From Candidatus Methanomethylophilaceae archaeon (GTDB lineage Archaea > Thermoplasmatota > Thermoplasmata > Methanomassiliicoccales > Methanomethylophilaceae): a DNA stretch of 64,000 bases. The position numbers and the translations under genes were made by a program. This document shows positions 1 to 10,269 of this stretch, one piece after another. The stretch covers positions 1 through 64,000 of the forward strand of contig JAFYAH010000052.1 of assembly GCA_017540825.1 (NCBI GenBank). Reading direction: 5' to 3'. The first letter of the stretch is position 1. Every line of letters begins with the position of its first letter. The notes below the pieces were generated by a model, which did no database searches, was not told where the DNA came from, and saw only the letters and a program-made list of their open reading frames with translations.

Positions 1-1
1 A

Positions 2-115
2 GTGGAATATGTGAACAAACAGGCGAGGCAGGCTTATGAGCTGTTCGACCTGAAGCCGCCCGCTCGTCGGAGCATAACCGAGTACAGGAACTCGATGTAC
101 CTTTCAACGGTCTAA
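2..115 (+). CDS. C-terminal tail of an unidentified upstream gene (partial)
   Basis: An open frame enters from the left edge and ends at TAA (113-115), giving about 37 residues ending in YRNSMYLSTV. I do not recognise the family. A transposase C-terminus is one possibility, because the next gene begins 10 bases later and appears to lack its own 5' end. Too little sequence is present to decide. Confidence 0.4.
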   Translation: MEYVNKQARQAYELFDLKPPARRSITEYRNSMYLSTV

Positions 116-125
116 TGCTAAAACT

Positions 126-3100
126 ATGTTCATCTCAGGATCATATAGTATTGGGAAAACACCGTGGTATTATCTCTATGAAGTCACCGATAGGATAATT
201 GTTGAAGAGGGTGTTACCTCAATCGGCAAGAACGCGTTTGGTGGGGACGAGTATAACGAGATCGGTGCTTTCAGTTTGGATTATGTTTGCTTAAAAACAG
301 TGAATACGGTGAGAAGTAAGGCATTCTTCGAATGTAGCATAAAGACTATAGAGATGCCAGAAGTAACAATCATCGGCGATGAAGCATTTTTAATGTGCGG
401 TATCGACACGTTGTACTTGCCCGAAGTAGTCAAAATTGGAGATTATGCTTTTGGAATGGGCGGTGTTTCAAAGCATGTATTCATGCCAAAGATCAATACT
501 ATTGGATTGGGTGCATTTGATTCTGAATTAGAAAGCGTTTATTTCGGTTCTTCGTTGCGTAATATTGATGCATATAGTTTTTACGACAATACTTTCAAAA
601 AACTCAATGGAGTGACTGTATCCGATGCGAACTCTCTGAGAGGTAAGTTATTCACAGGGACTGGAAACGGTGTATTGACAGAGACTACAACGACGATTAA
701 TGCTCCATATGCAACTGTGGATGGTATGAGATATGAACTATCATTTGGCCCCGGACATATAGGATTATGCTTGACAGAATACAATGGGGACGATTGCAGT
801 GTATGTATACCAAACGTTGTCGATGGAATACCGGTGAAATCTGTAGGTGACTACGCCTTCGCCAACTGTGTTTCTTTGGAGTCCTTGATTTTTGGTAACT
901 CGTTAAATCAGATCGGGTCTTATGCTTTCTATGGCTGCTCGTCTTTGTCTGTATTTGACCTACCAGACGCTCTTATAACCATAAAGGAAGGCGCCTTTAG
1001 TATGTGCTCTGGAGTGTCCTATGTATCCTTCCCGGAAGGATTGGAGTCTGTGGAGAAGAATGCCTTCGACGGACTGTCCTTTTACGGGCCAGACGGGAAG
1101 ACTCTTCTCAATAAGACGGCCGAGACTCTTCGCGGGAAGGAGTTTTCACTTAGAGGCGATAGGCTCTGTCAGGTTCCTGACGTGTACGCCGGTCTCCAGC
1201 TCGACATTGGAGGTCTCGTATTCACCGTGACCTCTGTGAACCCAGCAGAGGTTTCTCTGACAGGCTATTCAGATGCAATTGAGAGTCTGGTAGTTCCAGC
1301 CATAATCGAGGCTAATGGAGTTGAGCTCTCTGTTGTGTCAGTCGGCAACAAAACATTCTACAACTGTTCGACGCTGGTGTCGGCAGATCTTGGGTCGGTT
1401 TCCGAGGTGGGGTACAAGGCGTTCGAGGGCTGCACCTCCCTGACGTCCGTTTCGCTGCCATCTGCAACGTCAATCGGCGACTACGCGTTTTCCGCCTGCA
1501 CCTCCCTGACGTCCGTATCCATGCCGTCGGTGACGTTCATCGGCGATCACGCTTTCTATAGTTGTTCCTCTTTCCTCTCGGTGACGATTCCGGGGTCTGT
1601 GGCCTCCATCGGGCCGCACGCATTCGCATACTGCACCTCCCTGGAACAATTGGTCATAGGGGAAAGTGTAGAAGCCATTGGTAACGAGGCGTTCAGCAAT
1701 TGCGCTGCATTCAGCCGTGTCATATTGCCGGAGAGCATCGACCATGTCGGAGCCGGGGCGTTTGACAGGTGTACGTTCTACGATGCGTATGGTCAGCTGC
1801 TGTCCAGCACGGCCGAAGATCTCAAGGGCCGCACGTATGTGGGCTCTGGAGGAGTTCTTCACGCGTACATAGAAAGCGGAAGGGTGGCATTTTCCGATGG
1901 ATTGAAGTACAAGGTAATATCCGAAAGCCCTTTAGAGGCCTCCCTGGTGGGATGCGAAGGCGCGATCAAATCGCTCGTAGTCCCCGACGCAATCGTCATA
2001 GATCACATGGAGGTCCCGGTGGTTTCCATCGGAGAGAAGTCGTTCTACGGATGCACCGACCTGTTATCCGCCGACTTGGCAGGAGTGTCGAAGATTGGCA
2101 TGAAAGCCTTTGCCCGGTGCTCAAATCTCAAATCGGTGGCTATGGATTCCATAATCACGATAGGAGCTTATGCCTTCTACAGGTGCACTTCGATGATCCA
2201 CATATCATTTTCCGACTGCTTGACCAGCGTAGGCAAGGAGTCGTTTAGCGGGCTGTCATTCCTTGATTCGGACGGCAGCACAATCGAGGCAGAGGCGCAA
2301 GCCCTATCCGGCGAGGTGTTCGAAGGGCTCAACAGGACCCTGAGCATGATTAGGGCCCCTGACACAGGAGTCAGATTCGCCTCAGCAGGCCTATTGTACG
2401 AGATCGTGTCAGATGACCCCCTGGAGGCGGCAGTAGTAGGATTCGACGAATCGATCGATGTCTTGACGATACCATCCGTCGTGTCATACGGCGGAAAGGC
2501 AGTCTATATCACCTCCGTGGGAGACGGTGCGTTCAGCCAATGCGAGGCGCTGTCCTCAGTGGACCTAGGCGGCATCAGAGCCATCGGTGCGGAGGCGTTC
2601 AAGGGATGCGTCAACCTTTCTTACTTGAAAGTGCCTGGTTGCCTGGAGCGCATCGGGTTAGACGCCTTCAAGAACGTTCTGTTCCTCGCGGACGACAGGA
2701 CCACGGAGCTGGAACCCAATGTTGCAAACCTGGCTGGCAAGACGTTCTCGGGTAAAAGAGCGGTCCTCTTGGACGGGAATTCGGTTCCCACCTTGCTGTT
2801 CTCTGATGGGGGGCTGGACTACGGCTACGCCGGGCCCCATATTGTGACGGTACTCGGATCTTCCGACCCCGACGATAATCTCGTAATACCGTCCAGCGTC
2901 GAATACAACGGCTTATACTTCCGCGTCTGCTCGGTGTTCGACTGGGCCTTCGCCTACAGCGATATCGTGTCGTTGTCGATCCCGGATGGTATAGATATTG
3001 GAAATGGCGCCTTCTATAATTGCGAGTCGTTGGAATCTGTAAATCTGGACAACGTCTCGTCGTTGGGTTCGAAGTCCTTTGCCAAATGCCGTTCCTTACA

Positions 3101-6100
3101 ATCGATATCCGTGTCTTCAGACGTGGGCGCATACGCGTTCTACGGATGTACCGGGCTGAGGGAAATCGTCATCACGGACGGCGTGGAGACGATACACAGG
3201 AGCGGATTCAGCGCATGCACTGGCCTGCAAAAAGTGACGGTCTCCTCGAGCGTCGTCACGATAGAGCAGAACGCGTTTTACAAGTGCACATTCACGGACC
3301 GGGACGGGAGGACCCTAGCAAAGACGGCAGATGACCTCTCCGGCCGCTACTTTGAGGGGGCCGGGAGCATGCTGGTCCACTCCGGACCCGTAGTCGGGGA
3401 GTCCTTCGGAGATATGGGGCTGTCCTATCGCGTCCTGACGACGTATCCCAACACCGCAATGGTCGTGGGCTTCGAGGTGTCTCTGACGTCCGTCGTCATT
3501 CCTGAGTCTGTGCATTACAAGGGGGAGGAACTGAGGGTCACCGGAATCGACGGCAAGGCGTTCTACGGCTATAAGTCGCTGGTGTCGGCCAACCTTGGGA
3601 GCGTGGAGACGGTGGGGGTCAAGGCCTTCGCGAACTGCACAAACCTGGCAACGGTGAACTTGGGCGACTCGGTTAAGACCGTCAGCGCATACGCATTCTA
3701 CGGCTGTAAGTCGCTGAGATCGGTCGCATTGGACGACGACGTGAGGACGCTGAAGACCATAGGGTCATACGCCTTCTACAGATGCGGTTCCCTGGTCGAC
3801 GTCGTTGTTCCGTCGACGGTGAAGACTATCGGAAAAAATGTGTTCTCCGTAGTGCTCACCGACGAGCACGGCATAGAGCTCGACACGGATTCCCTCCCTG
3901 GATACAGCTACTCGGGGAGGACCAGGGTCGCAGACGTGCTGGAGGGGATGGAGTTCGAGTCAGGGGGGCTTCATTACAGGGTGATCTCCGCCGTTCCCGC
4001 CTTGGCCTCCGTTACAGGGTGCGACACCAGCATCAGAGACCTCGTCGTCCCGTGCAGGGTCGATCACGACGGGCGCAGCTTCAGGGTCATCTCGATATGC
4101 GACCAGGCGTTTTATAAATCGAAGCAGATATCGTCTGTGGACATCGTCTACGTCGAGAAGATAGGCGTCAAGGCGTTCGCATACTGCACCGGGATAGGGG
4201 ATGTGACCTTCGGCTCTTCGCTTAAGACCGTAGGCGCCTACGCCTTTTACAGGTGCACTTCGCTGGAATCCGTGAGCATACCGGACAGCGCCACTTCTTT
4301 GGGTTCGTATTCGTTCTTCAGATGCACTTCCCTGCAGGATGTCGATATGGGACAGGGGGTCAAGACCGTAGGCTCAAATGCATTCGGACACTGCGACCTC
4401 GGGCACGCTAGGATATCGCCTTCCCTGAGCAAGATGGGTGCAAAGGCCTTCGACGGCACGACCTTCCTGATGGAAGGGCGCGAGGTAGATCCCACTGTCG
4501 CGAACCTTGCAGGCCATGAGTTTACAGGATCGGGCGGAATGCTGTCTGAGGGGAACGAGTGCGTAGTCATGATAATCGCTGAGGGTTGTGGCAGCGTCTC
4601 TGACGAGCGCATTGCCGTCAAGTACGGATCATCGGTCTCGACTGAAAGCAACATTTTAACGGTCGGAGGAACGAGGGTTTCCGCCATCCCCGGTCACAAC
4701 TCGGACACATGCTCCTACGAATTCTCGGGATGGGAGCTCAGCGGTCCTGCCATTTCCGGGGACACTACAATTAAAGCGGTGTTCAAGGAGGTTCCACTCA
4801 TGTACGCCGTCACTTTTAAGACGGAAGGCAACGGCGCCACCTCTGTCGAATCGATGATGGTCGAGGCTGGGTCGAACGTCGAAATCATCGGCAGTACACT
4901 GGCCATCGGCAAAGGCAGCGTCGCCGCAACCCCCGGCAACTCCACCGGCCGGTTCACATACTCGTTCGATGGGTGGGAAGACGTCCCCCAGATCGTCACC
5001 GGCGACACAACCGTGACCGCAAGGTTCGTCGAAGAGGTTAATACTTACATAGTGGCCGTCGTGGCCGACGATTACGGTACGGTCTCCAGGACGGAGTTCA
5101 CGGTTGAGTACGGCACGTCCATACGCGCCATAGACAGGGTTCTCATTGTAGGCGACTATTTCTCCGTAGCCTCTCCCAACGAGCCCGACTCTACCTACAC
5201 CTACACGTTTGTCAGATGGAACGGTGTCCCCGACAGAGGATCCGTGACCGACCACACCGTGATTCACGCTCGCTTCGGGCTGGTGTCCAACGAGTGCACC
5301 GTCCATGTAATCGCAGGGGACTACGGAACTGTGTCGCTAGATGTGTTCGCCATTGGACGCGGAACTGCAGTCAGCATCGACGGCGACACGGTCAGAGCAG
5401 GCGATTACGCCTCCGTAGCCATCCCTCTGGTTGACGACGTCCAGTACGAGTACAGCTTCGTGGAATGGTCCGCTATCGAGTCCGACGAGAACGGGGACAT
5501 GACCATCACCGCCCGCTTTGACAGGATGACGAAGAGGTACCTCGTGCACCTTTATCCAGACTACCCCGAGCGTGGGTCGGTGTTCCCCGAAACCGTCTAC
5601 GTGGAATACGGAGCAGAGGTGTCATCTAGCGGCAACTCGCTGCTGATCGGCGGCTACGGAGTCACCGCTATACCGTCTGACCCCATAGGCCGTTCGCTAT
5701 TTACGTTCGACAGATGGGAAGGGGCGCCCCCGATAATAGAGGGCGACACGGTAATCCATGCATGTTTCATCCCTGTCGAGGGCGAGGTGCTGGTCCACTG
5801 CGTCTACAACAACTCTAACGTCCTCGATACATGGAGCAGCGCGGATTATGGAACGTACGTCAGCCCCCCTCCTGCGCCTGAAACGCTCGAAGGATACGTA
5901 TTCGTCGGATGGTTCTCGGACAAGGAGTGCGAGAACGAGTTCACACCGATCGTCGCCAAAGAGGACGTGACCATTTACGGGAAATACGAGAGAATGGCAT
6001 GTGTGACCTTCGACGCACTCGGTGGAGAGATAGCTGCCATGGACGGCACGTCCTCCGGGAGCGGCCTGAGGAAGTACTTCAGGATCGGGGAGCCGATACC

Positions 6101-8180
6101 TTCGGAATACGACCTCATTGCGGTGAACAAGATCGGACATTACGACACCAGATGGCTCTTCACAGGCTGGTACAAACTTCCAGACTGCAAGGATAGATGG
6201 GCGATCGGCGAGGACGTGGTGGAAGGTGACATGTTCCTCTACGCAGGATGGAGCGAGGTGCTGGAGCCGACAAACGCGCTGAAGCCAGACTATACCGAGA
6301 AGGTGGATTACGAAGCGGGCAAGGGCGTGCGTGTGAAGATAGCTGAGTTCAAGAACGTGGTATTGGCGGTTCTCGGCGGCCCCTCTTCTGGAAATGGAGG
6401 GACCTTGACGTTCGGGACGGAATGGACTACGGCCTCCGAGGAGTCACTCACGAATACCGTTTCCAACAGCGAATCCAATACCACCGGAACAAACTACACG
6501 CATACCGATGGCAATACGGTAGGCGTAGAGCTATCAAAGACCCTCACGGTGGGAGCTAAAATAGAAGGATTTGCTGATATTAGTGGATCTTTCACAGAGT
6601 CGCTTTCATATCAGCACGAGTGGTCGGACTCCACCGAGACGATAAACGAGTTCACCCGCACATCGGAGTTCGCCAAATCCACGGGGAGCTCCCTGTCCGA
6701 AGCCTATTCGAAGTCGTTCAGCGTCTCGTTCGAGAACACTAGCCCCAGCCTGTACTACGGGGCCGCGACTGTTTGCGACCTGGCCGTCCTGGAATACATA
6801 ATAGTCGAAGGCAACGACTACCATACCGAGGTGGTCCTGATGTTCACAAAGGTGAGGCCTGCCGGCATAGCTTCATTGAGCGACAGCCTGGAGAACTCGG
6901 ACCAGATCTTCTGGTCTTGCTTGGGAGAGGAGAGGGTGGAGGAGCTTCGCGATTCGTATCTCGAGTTATATGGCGGCGCCACATTCCGCGTGGACTTCGT
7001 CGACACCAAGACTGGCATAGCCATCCCCAGTGTGGAGGTGCCCAGGGGCATGAGCCTCAGGCTTGACATCGGGAGCACGAAAGACCTAGGGAACGTAAAG
7101 GAGAACGGACAGTATTTCACGCATGCGGGATGGTCCCTCTCTATGGATGGCACCAACCCTATGGAGGAGATAACGCCCACCGAGGACTGCGTTTGCTACA
7201 GCCTGTGGAAGCCGAACATGGACGCCGTTCCGGACGGTTTCGATGGCTATCTGGCCGTATACGACGCCGCCAGTCTTCGCAAGATAGACGATAATCCTTC
7301 AGGCAAGTACGTTCTGACGCGGTCGTTTAGCCTGCCGTCCAATTGGGTTCCGTTGAAGCCGTTCAAGGGTACCCTCGAAGGCAACGGAGAGGCCATCAGC
7401 AACCTCACCATAAAGAGGGATGGGTCAAGTCTCGACGCCGAGATGTGCCTGGGCCTGTTCTCGTCGATTGAGTACGGCGCCATCGTGTCGGACTTGAAAC
7501 TGGAGGGGTGCTCAGTGTACTGGGGCTCGTGCCACGATGGGGAGGGATGGCTGCTGGCGGGCATTCTAGCAGGGAAGAACAGCGGAACCGTGGACAATGT
7601 GGAGATAGTCGGCTGTGAGCTGCAGGTTCACCGGGACATGTCGAGGGCCGGTTTTGTGGTCGGAGAGTGCACATACACGGGGGAAGTCAGGGACTGCAAG
7701 GTGACTGGCAATTCCATCCTTTATGTGAACGGAGATGCTGGAGGAATATGCGGCCATCTGCTTGCAGGAGGGAAGGTCAAGTGCTCCGAGGTCAACGGCG
7801 CCAAGATCACTTACTACCTTGTAGAGAGCAGTCGCAGTATCGGCGGCATCGTCGGGTATTCCGAAGGCGGTGCAATAGAGCATTGCATTGTGGGGGATAT
7901 TTCTTTCCTACTTACGGGTAACGTTGGTGCCAATACCGAGCCTAGAATGGGCGAGATAGTGGGGCACCAGGACGGTGGCCTTGTGTACAAGGTGGGGCAT
8001 ATAGACCAAACCGTAAGCTGGAAATCTGACAAGGTGCTATACTACGATGGCTTTTGGCTGATTCTTTATTTGGATAAATGGGACGCCAGGTCTTATTATT
8101 TCGAGTATGGGGACGGCCAAAAGGCATATTCGTGGCCATTCGCAGGGCGCTTGACGTCCCACGATCCCGTCATAGTGTGA
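126..8180 (+). CDS. BspA-type LRR protein with InlB-like and GLUG-like modules, 5'-truncated
   Basis: A 2684-residue mosaic protein. Residues ~15-1460 are BspA-type (LRR_5) repeats of about 23 residues with the pattern 'I..yAF.gC.sL..v'. Residues ~1475-2045 are InlB B-repeat/Listeria-Bacteroides modules (pattern 'F.gWe......gdt.v.A.F'). Residues ~2055-2240 are a Ser/Thr-rich stretch of alternating polar and hydrophobic residues. One more B-repeat-like module lies at ~2287, and GLUG-like beta repeats at ~2370-2620. Such proteins are normally secreted adhesins. This one has no signal peptide and starts in the middle of the usual N-terminal cap: it begins at FISGS, where the related protein at 34199-49363 has a signal peptide and about 20 cap residues first. 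The first kilobase is visibly more AT-rich than the rest. It may be a silent or exported-less remnant, or a donor for recombination. The ATG at 126 is the first in frame. Confidence 0.85.
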   Translation: MFISGSYSIGKTPWYYLYEVTDRIIVEEGVTSIGKNAFGGDEYNEIGAFSLDYVCLKTVNTVRSKAFFECSIKTIEMPEVTIIGDEAFLMCGIDTLYLPEVVKIGDYAFGMGGVSKHVFMPKINTIGLGAFDSELESVYFGSSLRNIDAYSFYDNTFKKLNGVTVSDANSLRGKLFTGTGNGVLTETTTTINAPYATVDGMRYELSFGPGHIGLCLTEYNGDDCSVCIPNVVDGIPVKSVGDYAFANCVSLESLIFGNSLNQIGSYAFYGCSSLSVFDLPDALITIKEGAFSMCSGVSYVSFPEGLESVEKNAFDGLSFYGPDGKTLLNKTAETLRGKEFSLRGDRLCQVPDVYAGLQLDIGGLVFTVTSVNPAEVSLTGYSDAIESLVVPAIIEANGVELSVVSVGNKTFYNCSTLVSADLGSVSEVGYKAFEGCTSLTSVSLPSATSIGDYAFSACTSLTSVSMPSVTFIGDHAFYSCSSFLSVTIPGSVASIGPHAFAYCTSLEQLVIGESVEAIGNEAFSNCAAFSRVILPESIDHVGAGAFDRCTFYDAYGQLLSSTAEDLKGRTYVGSGGVLHAYIESGRVAFSDGLKYKVISESPLEASLVGCEGAIKSLVVPDAIVIDHMEVPVVSIGEKSFYGCTDLLSADLAGVSKIGMKAFARCSNLKSVAMDSIITIGAYAFYRCTSMIHISFSDCLTSVGKESFSGLSFLDSDGSTIEAEAQALSGEVFEGLNRTLSMIRAPDTGVRFASAGLLYEIVSDDPLEAAVVGFDESIDVLTIPSVVSYGGKAVYITSVGDGAFSQCEALSSVDLGGIRAIGAEAFKGCVNLSYLKVPGCLERIGLDAFKNVLFLADDRTTELEPNVANLAGKTFSGKRAVLLDGNSVPTLLFSDGGLDYGYAGPHIVTVLGSSDPDDNLVIPSSVEYNGLYFRVCSVFDWAFAYSDIVSLSIPDGIDIGNGAFYNCESLESVNLDNVSSLGSKSFAKCRSLQSISVSSDVGAYAFYGCTGLREIVITDGVETIHRSGFSACTGLQKVTVSSSVVTIEQNAFYKCTFTDRDGRTLAKTADDLSGRYFEGAGSMLVHSGPVVGESFGDMGLSYRVLTTYPNTAMVVGFEVSLTSVVIPESVHYKGEELRVTGIDGKAFYGYKSLVSANLGSVETVGVKAFANCTNLATVNLGDSVKTVSAYAFYGCKSLRSVALDDDVRTLKTIGSYAFYRCGSLVDVVVPSTVKTIGKNVFSVVLTDEHGIELDTDSLPGYSYSGRTRVADVLEGMEFESGGLHYRVISAVPALASVTGCDTSIRDLVVPCRVDHDGRSFRVISICDQAFYKSKQISSVDIVYVEKIGVKAFAYCTGIGDVTFGSSLKTVGAYAFYRCTSLESVSIPDSATSLGSYSFFRCTSLQDVDMGQGVKTVGSNAFGHCDLGHARISPSLSKMGAKAFDGTTFLMEGREVDPTVANLAGHEFTGSGGMLSEGNECVVMIIAEGCGSVSDERIAVKYGSSVSTESNILTVGGTRVSAIPGHNSDTCSYEFSGWELSGPAISGDTTIKAVFKEVPLMYAVTFKTEGNGATSVESMMVEAGSNVEIIGSTLAIGKGSVAATPGNSTGRFTYSFDGWEDVPQIVTGDTTVTARFVEEVNTYIVAVVADDYGTVSRTEFTVEYGTSIRAIDRVLIVGDYFSVASPNEPDSTYTYTFVRWNGVPDRGSVTDHTVIHARFGLVSNECTVHVIAGDYGTVSLDVFAIGRGTAVSIDGDTVRAGDYASVAIPLVDDVQYEYSFVEWSAIESDENGDMTITARFDRMTKRYLVHLYPDYPERGSVFPETVYVEYGAEVSSSGNSLLIGGYGVTAIPSDPIGRSLFTFDRWEGAPPIIEGDTVIHACFIPVEGEVLVHCVYNNSNVLDTWSSADYGTYVSPPPAPETLEGYVFVGWFSDKECENEFTPIVAKEDVTIYGKYERMACVTFDALGGEIAAMDGTSSGSGLRKYFRIGEPIPSEYDLIAVNKIGHYDTRWLFTGWYKLPDCKDRWAIGEDVVEGDMFLYAGWSEVLEPTNALKPDYTEKVDYEAGKGVRVKIAEFKNVVLAVLGGPSSGNGGTLTFGTEWTTASEESLTNTVSNSESNTTGTNYTHTDGNTVGVELSKTLTVGAKIEGFADISGSFTESLSYQHEWSDSTETINEFTRTSEFAKSTGSSLSEAYSKSFSVSFENTSPSLYYGAATVCDLAVLEYIIVEGNDYHTEVVLMFTKVRPAGIASLSDSLENSDQIFWSCLGEERVEELRDSYLELYGGATFRVDFVDTKTGIAIPSVEVPRGMSLRLDIGSTKDLGNVKENGQYFTHAGWSLSMDGTNPMEEITPTEDCVCYSLWKPNMDAVPDGFDGYLAVYDAASLRKIDDNPSGKYVLTRSFSLPSNWVPLKPFKGTLEGNGEAISNLTIKRDGSSLDAEMCLGLFSSIEYGAIVSDLKLEGCSVYWGSCHDGEGWLLAGILAGKNSGTVDNVEIVGCELQVHRDMSRAGFVVGECTYTGEVRDCKVTGNSILYVNGDAGGICGHLLAGGKVKCSEVNGAKITYYLVESSRSIGGIVGYSEGGAIEHCIVGDISFLLTGNVGANTEPRMGEIVGHQDGGLVYKVGHIDQTVSWKSDKVLYYDGFWLILYLDKWDARSYYFEYGDGQKAYSWPFAGRLTSHDPVIV

Positions 8181-8183
8181 TCA

Positions 8184-8219
8184 AGCAGGGCCTGGTGGCT
8201 TATCCCGCCAGGCTCTGCT
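8184..8219. terminator. hairpin after the truncated LRR gene
   Basis: An inverted repeat starting AGCAGGGCCTGG and closing CCAGGCTCTGCT forms a stem of about 15 bp with two G-T wobbles and a 5-base loop. It begins 4 bases after the stop codon. No T tract follows, so a role as terminator or RNA-stabilising hairpin is inferred from position only. Confidence 0.5.
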
Positions 8220-8323
8220 AAACCGTAATCAATAGATGCAAAGTACACAATCCACCATACAACCCATTCTGATGAGAAGTAGTTCTCTTTACAGTTGAGG
8301 AATTAATTTGAATAGACATAAAG

Positions 8324-8385
8324 CCCGCAGAACGAGGGGATATATCTAGTCCTAACGTCCTCGGTATATCCCCTCGTTCTGCGGG
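8324..8385. repeat. perfect 21-bp inverted repeat between convergent genes
   Basis: The arms 8324-8344 (starting CCCGCAGAACGAGGGG) and 8365-8385 are exact reverse complements, separated by 20 bases. The element lies between two genes that point at each other. The rest of 8220-8534 holds nothing else I can name. It could be a bidirectional terminator or a mobile-element footprint. Confidence 0.7.
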
Positions 8386-8534
8386 CGTTCCCGGCCTTTC
8401 TCCCAGGTTACGGACTGGCATCAAGGGAAGGCTTGCATAGACTGATCTGAAAATGGAGGGACTCCGGACTATGGAGGTCCAATATGCGTTGGAAGCGCCC
8501 TGGCCATTCTATCCTGATGATGGGAAAGTATCGT

Positions 8535-10235
8535 TCAGCCAGTCGATCGCCTCTTGGCCCCGCACGGGTGGTCGCTCGGAGATCCCGACGCGGAGTCCCT
8601 CATCACCGAGGCGTACAGCCTGTATCCTCCCGCCAGGTGGCAGCAGTCGTATCCCTTCTGCTCGAGAATCCTGCAAGCTATGTAGCTCCTCAGGGCGCTG
8701 TGGCATATCAGGACCACCTTCTTGTCCCTGGGGATCTCCCCGATCCTTCCGCGGATGTCGTCCAGAGGGATGTTGACCGATCCCTCGATGCGGCCCGCCT
8801 CGAACTCCGCAGGGCCCCTCACGTCGACCAGGAAGCAGCCCTCCCTTCCGGCCATGCCGTCCACCTCGTCCCAGAAGCACTGCCTCACCCTCCCGTCGAT
8901 GACGTTGCACGCCACGAACCCGGCGTAGTTGACGGGGTCCTTGGCCGAGGAGAACGGCGGCGCGTACGTGAGGTCCAGCTCCGCGAGGTCGCGCACGGTC
9001 ATGCGGCCGTGTATCGCCGTGGCGAAGACGTCAGCGCGCTTCTCCACGCCCTCATAGCCAACAATCTGGGCCCCGAGGACCCTCCCTGTCGTAGGGTCGA
9101 ACAGCGTCTTCACGGACATGTTCCTGCCTCCGGGATAGTAGGAGGCGTGGGAGGCCGAATAGGTGTAGACCTTGTTATAGGGGATGCCCAGGGCCCTGGC
9201 CTGCTTCTCGTTTATGCCGGTGGCGGCCACGGTCATGTCGAACACCTTGATGACCGAGGATCCGAGGGACCCGTCGAACCTGGAGCCGATCCCCGCTATG
9301 TTGTCCGCTGCGATCCTGCCTTGCTTGTTCGCAGGGCCGGCGAGGGCGATGTTGGCGGGCTCCCCCGTGACGAAGTTCCTCACCTGGACGGCGTCCCCCA
9401 CGGCGTATATGTCGGGGTCGGACGTCCTCATGCGGTCGTCGACCACGATCGAGCCCTTGACGCCGAGATTCAGGCCCGCCTCTCCGGCGAGGGCAGTGTC
9501 TGGGGCCACCCCGAGTGCCACGACGACGAGGTCGGCCTCCAGCCTTGCCCCGCTCCTCAGGACCACCGTCAGGCTGTCGCCCGCCTCCACGGACTCCAGG
9601 GCGTCCGACAGGCGAAGGTCAACGCCGTGGGCGCGGAGGCACAGGTGCACGTCGGCGGCCATCTCCCGGTCTATCGGGGGGAGCACCTGGTCGGGGCGCT
9701 GGACCATCGAGACCTCGACGCCCATCCCGACGAGGTTCTCGGCGACCTCCAGCCCTATGTACCCCGCTCCGCACACGACAGCCTTCCCTGGCCTCCTCTC
9801 CGTTATGAAGTCCCTCATGTCGAAGGCGTCCTCCACGGTGCGGAGGCTGAGGACGCGGGGGTCGTCCAGCCCCGGGAGGTCGGGACGGACGGCCTTCGCG
9901 CCAGGGGCCAGGACAAGCTTGTCGTAGCTCTCCAGGTACTCCTCGCCGTCCGGCCCTCTTACGGCTACTGTCTTGTTCACGCGGTCGATCCTCACCGCCT
10001 CGCTGTTCACCCTGGCGTCCACGTTGAACCTGGACGCGAAGGACGCCGGCGTCTGGAGGGTGAGCTTCCTCTTCTCGTCTATGACGCCGCCTACGTAGTA
10101 GGGGAGGCCGCAGTTCGCATACGAGACGAACCCGGTGCGCTCCAGCATCACGATCTCCGCGCTCTCGTCCAGCCTTCTGAGCCTGGCGGCCGCGGACGCT
10201 CCTCCAGCCACGCCGCCTATTATCACTACCTTCAT
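8535..10235 (-). CDS. CoA-disulfide reductase-like flavoprotein with C-terminal rhodanese domain
   Basis: A 566-residue FAD/NAD(P)-dependent disulfide reductase of the CoADR-Rhd type. The N-terminal dinucleotide-binding motif GGVAGGASAAAR starts at residue 7. The single redox cysteine characteristic of CoA-disulfide reductases and NADH oxidases is C42 in SYANCGLPYY. A second Rossmann motif, CGAGYIGLEVAE, and the FAD motif YAVGDAV are present. The C-terminal ~110 residues are a rhodanese domain with its active-site cysteine near residue 509 (ICHSALRSY). The family reduces CoA disulfide, per- or polysulfides, or oxygen in the cytoplasm. The fusion to rhodanese points to polysulfide or persulfide handling. 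It is a single-gene unit facing the LRR gene. The substrate cannot be told from sequence. Confidence 0.9.
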   Translation of the reverse strand: MKVVIIGGVAGGASAAARLRRLDESAEIVMLERTGFVSYANCGLPYYVGGVIDEKRKLTLQTPASFASRFNVDARVNSEAVRIDRVNKTVAVRGPDGEEYLESYDKLVLAPGAKAVRPDLPGLDDPRVLSLRTVEDAFDMRDFITERRPGKAVVCGAGYIGLEVAENLVGMGVEVSMVQRPDQVLPPIDREMAADVHLCLRAHGVDLRLSDALESVEAGDSLTVVLRSGARLEADLVVVALGVAPDTALAGEAGLNLGVKGSIVVDDRMRTSDPDIYAVGDAVQVRNFVTGEPANIALAGPANKQGRIAADNIAGIGSRFDGSLGSSVIKVFDMTVAATGINEKQARALGIPYNKVYTYSASHASYYPGGRNMSVKTLFDPTTGRVLGAQIVGYEGVEKRADVFATAIHGRMTVRDLAELDLTYAPPFSSAKDPVNYAGFVACNVIDGRVRQCFWDEVDGMAGREGCFLVDVRGPAEFEAGRIEGSVNIPLDDIRGRIGEIPRDKKVVLICHSALRSYIACRILEQKGYDCCHLAGGYRLYASVMRDSASGSPSDHPCGAKRRSTG

Positions 10236-10269
10236 GGCAGACGCATGCGCATGGACGGTTAATACCCTC

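Noticed and set aside
8484-10262. A 592-codon frame on the plus strand opposite the CoA-disulfide reductase
   Set aside because: It mirrors a strongly recognised minus-strand gene. The GC-rich codons of that gene remove stops on the other strand.
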